Below are positions 1 to 4,834 of a stretch of DNA of 6,222 nucleotides, piece by piece (the first letter of the stretch is position 1; each line of letters starts with the position of its first letter). The notes below the pieces were generated by a model, which worked only from the letters and a program-made list of their open reading frames with translations, was not told the DNA's origin and did no database searches. The position numbers and the translations under genes are program-made. Source of the DNA: Anaerolineae bacterium (GTDB taxonomy: Bacteria > Chloroflexota > Anaerolineae > Aggregatilineales > UBA3940); assembly GCA_020852775.1 (NCBI GenBank), contig JADZAD010000035.1, positions 1-6,222 on the forward strand. The letters run 5' to 3'.

Positions 1-1
1 G

Positions 2-124
2 ATGAATGAGAGTATTCGCGGGCAGAACGGTTGTCAGGTTACCGTCCTGCTTCTGGTGGCGTCGATAGTAATACCGGCGCTGGTCATCCTGATAGCAGCC
101 ATAAATGAATTCGTCCTTAAATAG
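2..124 (+). CDS. Small single-pass membrane protein, or C-terminal end of a longer gene cut by the window edge
   Basis: The frame opens with ATG at 2-4 and reads 40 codons to TAG at 122-124. About 12 polar residues (starting MNESIRGQNG) are followed by one hydrophobic stretch at residues 13-34 (from VTVLLLVASI to ILIAAI) and a short tail ending NEFVLK. This has the shape of a single transmembrane helix. Only one base precedes the ATG, so no ribosome binding site can be judged, and the ORF may instead be the last 40 codons of a larger membrane protein. It ends 18 bases before the dtd start, on the same strand and with no terminator between, so the two are probably co-transcribed. I recognise no family. 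An open frame this short could also be chance, but a clean hydrophobic helix just ahead of a real gene argues modestly for it. Confidence 0.4.
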   Translation: MNESIRGQNGCQVTVLLLVASIVIPALVILIAAINEFVLK

Positions 125-130
125 ACTGCC

Positions 131-136
131 AGGGGG
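131..136 (+). promoter_or_regulatory. Ribosome binding site that fixes the TTG start of dtd
   Basis: AGGGGG lies 6 bases before the TTG at 143-145. Together with the conserved N-terminus of the family (MR.xIQRV), it supports a TTG start; there is no ATG or GTG nearby that would give the expected protein. Confidence 0.7.
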
Positions 137-142
137 TTCAAT

Positions 143-583
143 TTGCGTCTCCTGATTCAGCGTGTCCGGCAGGCATCCGTCAGTGTGGAAAACGAGATCG
201 TCGGCTCGATCGGGCACGGCTTCACTATTCTGGTAGGGGTCGGGCACCACGACACCGAGGTGCAGGCTCGCTGGCTGGCACAGAAAGTCGCTGGATTGCG
301 CGTATTTGAGGATGACGAGGGTAAGTTCAACCGTTCGATCCTTGACGTCGGCGGCTCGGCACTGGTTATTTCGCAGTTTACGCTCTACGCCAACGCCGAA
401 AAGGGGCGCCGCCCCTCCTTCATCGAGGCCGCCTTACCGGAGGCAGCAGAGCCGCTTGTTGAACGCTTCGCGGCGCTGCTGCGCGAGCAGCGCATCCCGG
501 TGGCTACCGGGCGGTTCGGTGCGCACATGCTGGTCGAGATCCATAACGATGGCCCGGTGACACTCTGGCTGGAGCGTGAATGA
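143..583 (+). CDS. dtd: D-aminoacyl-tRNA deacylase (Dtd)
   Basis: This cytoplasmic enzyme hydrolyses the ester bond between a D-amino acid (or mischarged glycine) and tRNA, keeping D-residues out of translation. The 146-residue product matches the usual length of about 145 and aligns with the family from end to end. It starts MRLLIQRV, has the SQFTLY active-site motif at residues 77-82, the KGRRPSF segment at 87-93, GRFGAHM at 123-129, and the NDGPVT motif at 135-140. Its Gly-Pro pair (137-138) forms the chirality-checking cis-proline element in known structures. Translation starts at TTG 143 behind a good ribosome binding site, and the stop is TGA. The gene probably shares a transcript with the tiny ORF upstream; the lipoprotein gene follows after 100 bases. 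All key motifs are intact, so the assignment is secure. Confidence 0.96.
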   Translation: MRLLIQRVRQASVSVENEIVGSIGHGFTILVGVGHHDTEVQARWLAQKVAGLRVFEDDEGKFNRSILDVGGSALVISQFTLYANAEKGRRPSFIEAALPEAAEPLVERFAALLREQRIPVATGRFGAHMLVEIHNDGPVTLWLERE

Positions 584-683
584 TGATATTCAGATGGCAG
601 GCGCATCTCGGCCCGACTGTGGTTTTATCCGGTACAATCGGGACAGGTGTTGTTTCCTCCATCTGTATCGGGTAAGTGAGAGT

Positions 684-1721
684 ATGAAGAGCTTTCGACA
701 AACAATCCGATTGATGTCCCCGCTGATACTGGTGCTGATACTCGCCGGGTGCAGCCTGTTCGGTGGTGCAGCCGAAACGCCAGAACCGCCTACCGCAACG
801 CCCCCGGCGGCTACCGCCACAGCGCTGCAACTCGCCCCGACGCTCCCTCCGGCTACCACACAGAGCCCGCTCGGCCCTCCGACGCTGACGGCCTCGCCTA
901 CCCTGGAAGGCGGCATCACCGCGACACCGGAGGCGACCGGAACCAGCGCCGCACCGACGGCACTGCCGGCCCCGACTGAGATATCAGCCGCCGCGACCGG
1001 CCCCGCTGCTCCCGCCCTGCCCGTGTCCGGCCCCGGCATCTCAATGAACCCGGATCTCGGTATGCCTGGCGAGGTGGTCGTCGTGGATGGGACGGGCTTC
1101 GAGCCCAATACGGGCGTCACGCTGCACTGGGGCCCCACGGATGGGCCGACCGGGCCAACCGCACAGGCCATCACAACCGACGCGGAGGGGAAGTTCCAGA
1201 TCGCGCTGCGCGTTCCGCCTGCTGAACAGTGGCCAGGCGGTGGGGCAGAGGAAATGGAATTCATTCAACTGCGTGCCAGGTATCAGGGTGAGTTCTTCTA
1301 CTTCGCGAACTACCGCTACGTGGTGCGTTTTAATCCGCAATCCCCGGTGCTGCCCTTCAACAACAGCAACGAGGGCTATACCGTCACAGTGTTCAACGGC
1401 TGGAAATGGGAATGGGAAGGTGAAGCAACCGAAGATGTCCGCTTCGCCTCCGGGTCGGGGGGTGGCAAGGGCTTCATTCTCGCCCTTGACGGGACAAACG
1501 TCTCCGCGCTGATCCCCGCGGTCATGGCGGTCGAAGCGCCCGGTCAGGCCTACACGACCAGTGCCGCGTCAATCGGCAAGTATCCCGGCTCACAGGCAAC
1601 CACTACCGGAGGCCTGATCGTGCTCTTCATCCCATCCAACGGAAGGACGTTTGTCCTCAGCTTTACCAACGATGCCGGGCAGAACGCCATTGAAATCCTC
1701 GGCACATTCACCCTCTCCTGA
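684..1721 (+). CDS. Predicted secreted lipoprotein with a Pro/Thr-rich linker and two beta-type domains, function unknown
   Basis: The product is 345 residues. The N-terminus is a lipoprotein signal: basic MKSFRQTIR, hydrophobic core at about 12-20, and lipobox LAGC with the lipidated cysteine at 23. It is therefore expected to sit on the outer face of the membrane. Residues 31-118 form a low-complexity Pro/Thr/Ala linker. Residues 118-215 look like an Ig/IPT-type beta domain (GMPGEVVVVDGTGFEPNT, then a TTDAEGKF hairpin). Residues 228-345 (GYTVTVFNGWKWE, then FVLSFTNDAGQ and EILGTFTLS) resemble PsbP-like or DUF1795-like domains at the ends of Chloroflexota lipoproteins; this is from memory of the pattern, not a search. 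The frame stays open back to ATG 576, inside dtd, but the start at 684 puts the signal peptide at the N-terminus and is preferred. The ribosome binding site is weak (GTGAG just upstream). The role is unknown; binding of a ligand or a cell-wall component is possible. Confidence 0.8.
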   Translation: MKSFRQTIRLMSPLILVLILAGCSLFGGAAETPEPPTATPPAATATALQLAPTLPPATTQSPLGPPTLTASPTLEGGITATPEATGTSAAPTALPAPTEISAAATGPAAPALPVSGPGISMNPDLGMPGEVVVVDGTGFEPNTGVTLHWGPTDGPTGPTAQAITTDAEGKFQIALRVPPAEQWPGGGAEEMEFIQLRARYQGEFFYFANYRYVVRFNPQSPVLPFNNSNEGYTVTVFNGWKWEWEGEATEDVRFASGSGGGKGFILALDGTNVSALIPAVMAVEAPGQAYTTSAASIGKYPGSQATTTGGLIVLFIPSNGRTFVLSFTNDAGQNAIEILGTFTLS

Positions 1722-1743
1722 GAGGGACATACACAACACAAAA

Positions 1744-1777
1744 GAGGGCCGGCGGTCTGTGCGACCTGCTGGCCCTC
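1744..1777. terminator. Hairpin terminator shared by the convergent lipoprotein gene and pyrH
   Basis: GAGGGCC (1744-1750) pairs with GGCCCTC (1771-1777). The inner arms GGCGGTC (1751-1757) and GACCTGCT (1763-1770) extend the stem with one G-T wobble and one bulged T, closing a 5-base loop TGTGC. On the minus strand the stem is followed by CTTTTGTGTTGTG, a fair U-rich tail that suits pyrH. On the plus strand the tail is CTGATTTTC, which is weaker. It lies in the 77-base gap between two convergent genes, where a two-way terminator is expected. Confidence 0.8.
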
Positions 1778-1798
1778 CTGATTTTCAGCGGTTATGCG

Positions 1799-2524
1799 TC
1801 AGCAGATGATCGTGCCGACGTTTTCGCCCAGCACTGCGCGTTCGAGCATCAGTTCTTCCCAGAGGTTCAGCACGATAATCGGCAGGTTGTTGTCCATGCA
1901 CAGCGACAGGGCAGTGAGATCAAGCGCGCCAATCCGCAGGTTGAGGGCCTCCATGAAGGTCATTCGCTGAAAGCGTTTCGCGTCAGGGTTGCGTTTAGGA
2001 TCCGAGTCGTAGACGCCATCCACCTTGGTTGCCTTAATCATGATATCCGCGTGGATCTCGTTGCCACGCAGCGCGGCCGCGCTGTCCGTGGTGAAGTACG
2101 GGTTGCCTGTTCCACCCGCCATGATCACCACGCGGCCCTTGTCCAGGTGGCGGATTGCAAGCAGGCGGATATAGGGCTCCGCAACGGAACGCATCTCGAT
2201 AGCCGTCTGCACGCGGGTGGTCACCCCAATGCGCTCCAGTGCGTCCTGCAGCGCCAGCGCGTTCATCACCGTCGCGATCATCCCCATGTAGTCCGCGGTC
2301 GCCCGATCCATTCCGGCCTCCATGCCGCGGTTGCCTCGCCAGAGGTTACCGGCCCCGATCACCAGCGCGACCTCAACACCCAGTTCTCTGACCGTCCTGA
2401 CCCGGTTGGCGATGAAAGCCACCTCTACCGGGTCGATCCCGAAGCTGTTCTCGCCTGAAAGAGATTCACCACCGAGTTTCAGCATGATCCGGTGGTACCT
2501 GGGGGTGCCGCTGAGCTGTGTCAA
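1799..2524 (-). CDS. pyrH: Uridylate kinase (UMP kinase, PyrH)
   Basis: PyrH phosphorylates UMP to UDP with ATP in pyrimidine nucleotide synthesis. It is a cytoplasmic hexamer of the amino-acid-kinase fold, usually activated by GTP and inhibited by UTP. The 241-residue length equals that of E. coli PyrH. Visible motifs are KLGGES at 16-21 (phosphate-binding lysine K16), GAGNLWRG at 57-64, the ADYMGMIATVMNALAL helix at 77-92 (UMP-contacting Asp78), AGGTGNPYFTTDSAA at 136-150, and TKVDGVYDSDP at 166-176 (nucleotide-binding loop). The start is TTG at 2524, 6 bases after a near-perfect ribosome binding site; the stop is TGA. It follows tsf in the common bacterial order rpsB-tsf-pyrH, but a terminator lies in the 107-base gap, so its expression may depend on read-through or on a promoter I cannot identify firmly. 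frr, the usual next gene, is absent. Confidence 0.97.
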   Translation of the reverse strand: MTQLSGTPRYHRIMLKLGGESLSGENSFGIDPVEVAFIANRVRTVRELGVEVALVIGAGNLWRGNRGMEAGMDRATADYMGMIATVMNALALQDALERIGVTTRVQTAIEMRSVAEPYIRLLAIRHLDKGRVVIMAGGTGNPYFTTDSAAALRGNEIHADIMIKATKVDGVYDSDPKRNPDAKRFQRMTFMEALNLRIGALDLTALSLCMDNNLPIIVLNLWEELMLERAVLGENVGTIIC

Positions 2525-2530
2525 GAGCTT

Positions 2531-2537
2531 TCCTCCT
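2531..2537 (-). promoter_or_regulatory. Strong ribosome binding site of pyrH, supporting a TTG start
   Basis: On the minus strand AGGAGGA (2537-2531) sits 6 bases before TTG at 2524-2522. The next in-frame ATG is residue 14, inside the first beta strand, and would leave only two residues before the KLGGES loop, so the TTG is the credible start. Confidence 0.8.
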
Positions 2538-2579
2538 GTGCTTGAAGGGTCGCAGGGATTACGTCAACCGCGCGCGAGG

Positions 2580-2617
2580 CAAAAGAAAGGGGATTAGAAG
2601 CCATTTCTAATCCCCTT
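2580..2617 (-). terminator. Intrinsic terminator downstream of tsf, ahead of pyrH
   Basis: A perfect 13-base-pair stem (2617-2605 with 2599-2587, minus strand AAGGGGATTAGAA) closes a 5-base loop ATGGC. It is followed on the minus strand by a T-rich run (TTTCTTTTG, overlapping the stem end). It begins 14 bases past the tsf stop. This is the best-formed terminator in the window and should end much of the rpsB-tsf transcript before pyrH. Confidence 0.88.
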
Positions 2618-2631
2618 CGTGGGTAACAGGG

Positions 2632-3249
2632 TTACTCTTCCGCCTCACCGGCGCCTGCTTCACCGAGAGCGAAGCGGGCAAATCGCCTGACCTGGATATT
2701 TTCGCCCAGTTCAGCGATTGTCCTGGTCACGAGCGAGCCGACGGTCACCTCATCGTCCTTTACAAACGGCTGGCTGAGCAGGCAGACCTCGGCGAAGTAC
2801 TTGTTCAGGCGGCCTTCGACGATCTTCTCAGTGATATTGTCCGGCTTGCCCTGCGCCTTTGCGTCCTTGAGGAATTCCGCGCGTACCGCATCGAGAGCAT
2901 CCGTGGGGATGTGTTCCTGCGAGACATAAAGCGGGTTGGCGAAAGCGATGTGCAGCGCCAGTTCACGAGCGAATGACTTGAACTGATCGGTCTTGGCGAC
3001 GAAGTCAGTCTCGCAGTTCAGCTCGAGCATTACGCCGACACGCGCACCGGGGTGGGTGTAGGTTTCGATCACACCGTCATTTGCCGCGCGCCCGGCCTTC
3101 TTGGCAGCCTTGGCGAGGCCCTTCTCATTGAGATAGGCTTTTGCCTTCTCAAAATCACCCTGGTATTCCTCCAGGGCCTTCTTGCAGTCGAGCACGGCGG
3201 CGCCGGTCAGCTCGCGCAGTTCTTTAACCTGCTGGGCAGTGATAGCCAT
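2632..3249 (-). CDS. tsf: Elongation factor Ts, short form
   Basis: EF-Ts releases GDP from EF-Tu so that EF-Tu can rebind GTP during protein synthesis. The product is 205 residues, close to the short form known from Thermus (about 196) and much shorter than E. coli EF-Ts (283), so part of the second dimerisation subdomain is absent. Residues 4-45 form the N-terminal UBA-like helical domain (VKELRELTGAAVLDCKKAL). The core holds the signature ELNCETDFVA at 76-85, whose TDF residues in other species push into the EF-Tu nucleotide site. Residues 157-197 (LLSQPFVKDDEVTVGSL to RRFARFALGE) are the typical C-terminal strand region, and the tail is acidic. The start is ATG at 3249 with GGGAG 8 bases upstream; the stop is TAA. 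It lies 48 bases after rpsB and is presumably co-transcribed with it. Confidence 0.97.
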   Translation of the reverse strand: MAITAQQVKELRELTGAAVLDCKKALEEYQGDFEKAKAYLNEKGLAKAAKKAGRAANDGVIETYTHPGARVGVMLELNCETDFVAKTDQFKSFARELALHIAFANPLYVSQEHIPTDALDAVRAEFLKDAKAQGKPDNITEKIVEGRLNKYFAEVCLLSQPFVKDDEVTVGSLVTRTIAELGENIQVRRFARFALGEAGAGEAEE

Positions 3250-3278
3250 TCAGAAAACTCCCTTATTGTACGGGTGAA

Positions 3279-3295
3279 GCCTGCATCGGGCAGGC
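3279..3295 (-). other. Small hairpin between rpsB and tsf
   Basis: GCCTGC (3279-3284) pairs perfectly with GCAGGC (3290-3295) around a 5-base loop, two bases beyond the rpsB stop codon. No T-run follows on the minus strand (TTCACCC), so it is unlikely to be an efficient terminator. It could be an RNA-processing or stability element, or modestly uncouple tsf from rpsB. Confidence 0.4.
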
Positions 3296-3297
3296 GC

Positions 3298-4209
3298 TTA
3301 TGCTTCAGTCGTGTCGCTGCCCGCTTCGACCGGAGCTTCGGGACTCGCTGCTGCCGGGGCCTCGGTGCTGGTAGCTGCTTCTTCGAAGCTCAGATCACCA
3401 CTCTTGAGCTTGGCCAGCGTGGCCTCACCAAGATAGTCATCATCCGCGAATTCCTCGGTATCGACATTCGAGAAGTCGAATGCATCCGGGACAGCCTCGA
3501 GTTCCTCTTCGCCCAGTTCCTCGGCGCGGATAGCACGGCCTTCCAGGGCGGCGTCCGCCATGACGCTGGCGATCAGCTTGATCGCGCGGATCGCGTCATC
3601 GTTGGCCGGGATCACGTGGTCGATGCTGTCCGGATCACAGTTGGTGTCCACCATGGCGATGGTGGGGATGTTCAGGATGTTGGCTTCATGTACGGCGGTA
3701 TGCTCACGGCGCACGTCAACGATGAAGAGCAGCGACGGCAGGCTGGACATGGTGCGGATACCGCCCAGGCGCTCGTTCAGCTTCTCGATCTGCGCCGTCA
3801 GATTCAGTGCTTCCTTCTTGGTCAGTAGGTCAAACTCACCACGGTCGCGGCGGCCTTCGAGCGACTTGAGATAATCGATACGGCTGCGGATGGTGCGCCA
3901 GTTAGTGAGCGTGCCACCCAGCCAGCGGGTGTTGATATACGGCATGCCGCAGCGGGCCGCTTCCTGCGCGATGGTTTCCTGGGCCTGGCGCTTGGTGCCG
4001 ACAAACAGGACTTTACCACCCTGAGCGGTATGCTCCGTCACGAGCTGGGCCGCGTCTTTCACAGCCTTGAGCGTCTGCTGGAGGTCAAGAATGTGAATGC
4101 CGTTGCGCTCAGCGAAGATGAAGGGCTTCATCTTCGAGTTCCATTTGCGCGTGCGGTGGCCGAAATGTACCCCTGTTTCCAGGAGCGCTTTCATTGAGAC
4201 GGTAGCCAT
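3298..4209 (-). CDS. rpsB: 30S ribosomal protein S2 with an acidic C-terminal extension
   Basis: S2 is a late-assembling protein of the small ribosomal subunit, binding between head and body and helping dock S1 or mRNA in many bacteria. The product is 303 residues against about 241 in E. coli. The core, residues 1-225, is typical: MKALLETGVHFGHRTRKWN near the start, MKPFIF and NGIHILDLQQT at 27-46, VLFVGTKRQAQE at 67-78, YINTRWLGGTLTNW at 91-104, LPSLLFIVDVRREH at 157-170, and IPTIAMVDTNCDPD at 181-194. Residues 226-303 are an extra tail with about 23 Asp/Glu and 3 Lys/Arg, ending in Ala/Pro/Glu-rich sequence. The frame is open upstream to 4347, but ATG 4209 is chosen: it has GGAGAG 8 bases before it, it matches the family N-terminus, and the upstream region holds the promoter. 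The stop is TAA. It is the first gene of the rpsB-tsf(-pyrH) unit. Confidence 0.97.
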   Translation of the reverse strand: MATVSMKALLETGVHFGHRTRKWNSKMKPFIFAERNGIHILDLQQTLKAVKDAAQLVTEHTAQGGKVLFVGTKRQAQETIAQEAARCGMPYINTRWLGGTLTNWRTIRSRIDYLKSLEGRRDRGEFDLLTKKEALNLTAQIEKLNERLGGIRTMSSLPSLLFIVDVRREHTAVHEANILNIPTIAMVDTNCDPDSIDHVIPANDDAIRAIKLIASVMADAALEGRAIRAEELGEEELEAVPDAFDFSNVDTEEFADDDYLGEATLAKLKSGDLSFEEAATSTEAPAAASPEAPVEAGSDTTEA

Positions 4210-4319
4210 ATGCAGTTCTCTCCGTTTTTGTTCGTCCGCAGTCATCACCCCCGGCAGAGCCATTACGGCACGGCTGCACAGGTCAGACAGCGTGAAGGAT
4301 TGAGTGCCACAGATGAGGC
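4210..4319 (-). promoter_or_regulatory. rpsB 5' untranslated leader (about 110 bases) with possible secondary structure
   Basis: The stretch runs from the predicted transcription start near 4319 to the rpsB ATG. GTGGCAC (4310-4304) can pair with GTGCCGT (4271-4265), including two G-U pairs, and inside that loop GCTG (4291-4288) can pair with CAGC (4276-4273). The ribosome binding site GGAGAG is at 4223-4218. In E. coli S2 represses its own operon through the rpsB leader; whether this leader does the same is inference. The helices are short and unverified. Confidence 0.35.
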
Positions 4320-4325
4320 GCGAAG

Positions 4326-4354
4326 AGTATAGCCTGCCCGGCTGCAAACTTCAA
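4326..4354 (-). promoter_or_regulatory. Sigma70-type promoter of rpsB-tsf
   Basis: On the minus strand the -35 box TTGAAG (4354-4349) and the -10 box TATACT (4331-4326) are separated by exactly 17 bases. Each box differs from consensus at only one or two positions. Transcription would start near 4319, giving a leader of about 110 bases. Confidence 0.8.
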
Positions 4355-4384
4355 TGTCCCCGCGCATCGAAGGCGCTTGAACGC

Positions 4385-4413
4385 TTGACTTTGCCTTCCT
4401 GAAGCGATAGAAT
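4385..4413 (+). promoter_or_regulatory. Sigma70-type promoter of the tRNA-Ala gene
   Basis: The -35 box TTGACT (4385-4390) and the -10 box TAGAAT (4408-4413) are separated by 17 bases. The predicted start near 4420 leaves a tRNA 5' leader of about 8 bases for RNase P. The -35 overlaps the second copy of a short direct repeat, CGCTTGA at 4374-4380 and 4382-4388. It lies back to back with the rpsB promoter, about 30 bases between the two -35 boxes. Confidence 0.82.
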
Positions 4414-4427
4414 GCTGCGTGTTCCGC

Positions 4428-4500
<73 letters not shown>

Positions 4501-4512
4501 TACCGCTGTCTG

Positions 4513-4540
4513 AACTCCCCTTACCTCCGGGGAGTTTTTC
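4513..4540 (+). terminator. Intrinsic terminator of the tRNA-Ala gene
   Basis: AACTCCCC (4513-4520) pairs with GGGGAGTT (4529-4536) around an 8-base loop, followed by a T-run (TTTTT at 4535-4539). It begins 12 bases after the tRNA. On the minus strand no T-run follows the stem, so it is probably a poor terminator for recQ, whose reading frame ends 22 bases upstream of it. Confidence 0.85.
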
Positions 4541-4558
4541 GTTTCAGGCGTCCCCTAC

Positions 4559-4834
4559 CTACCCTCCGCGCTGGTTCAGATAGCACACCCGTAGCACGCG
4601 CAGCGCATCATAACTCACCTGCTCATTCAACCGATCGAATACAGGTTTCAACCTGGCTGTGCCGAGTTCATCAAACGCGGCGTATACGGTTGCCTGTACT
4701 TCCTGTGACACCGCTGCCATTCGCAGCAGGCTGTCTGTGCCCTGCATCCTCTGGCCGGTTTCCATGTAGCGTGTAAGATGGTGAAGGATAGTCTGAAACG
4801 TCACGCCATATCGCTGCATCAGGCTTTCGATGCT
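4559..4834 (-). pseudogene. recQ: Detached C-terminal part of RecQ (helix-turn-helix domain remnant beyond an in-frame TAG)
   Basis: This is 91 codons in exactly the same frame as the recQ gene upstream, separated from it only by the TAG at 4837-4835, and ending in TAG at 4561-4559. Residues SIESLMQRYGVTFQTILHHL right after the stop look like the two helices of the helix-turn-helix domain that many bacterial RecQ-like helicases carry at the C-terminus (pattern: G-x-S-[IV]-E-x-[LI]-A-x-x-x-G-[LV]-x-x-x-T-I-x-x-H-L). The rest is mainly helical and charged, ending YLNQRGG. An internal ATG at 4819 could start an 86-residue product, but no good ribosome binding site precedes it and it would begin inside a helix. 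I read this as the former end of recQ rather than a separate gene. If the stop is a sequencing error or is read through, it belongs to the full protein. Confidence 0.7.

Noticed and set aside
633..638. Possible -10 box TACAAT upstream of the lipoprotein gene
   Set aside because: No -35-like hexamer occurs at 16-18 bases upstream and there is no extended -10 TG, so it cannot be called a promoter with confidence. The gene may have its own promoter in this 100-base gap or be read through from dtd.
576..683. Upstream extension of the lipoprotein gene to ATG 576
   Set aside because: It would add 36 non-hydrophobic residues before the signal peptide and overlap the end of dtd; the start at 684 places the lipobox correctly.
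590..1264. Long minus-strand open frame (224 codons) opposite the lipoprotein gene
   Set aside because: It is antisense to a credible signal peptide and linker, and its low-complexity Val/Gly/Ala composition is the complement of the Pro/Thr/Ala repeat region. No ribosome binding site or family resemblance.
2562..2567. TTGACG on the minus strand as a pyrH -35 box
   Set aside because: At 16-18 bases downstream there is only TCAAGC-like sequence, not a convincing -10 box.
2623..2635. Small inverted repeat GTAAC/GTTAC overlapping the tsf stop codon
   Set aside because: Only five base pairs with a 3-base loop; the 13-base-pair terminator just downstream explains the region without it.
3052..3828. 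Plus-strand open frame (258 codons) across tsf and rpsB
   Set aside because: It runs opposite two highly conserved genes and spans the gap between them, with no recognisable domain. It is a shadow frame of GC-rich coding DNA.
4210..4347. Upstream extension of rpsB to 4347
   Set aside because: It covers the rpsB promoter and leader and has no resemblance to S2; the ATG at 4209 has a ribosome binding site and the family N-terminus.
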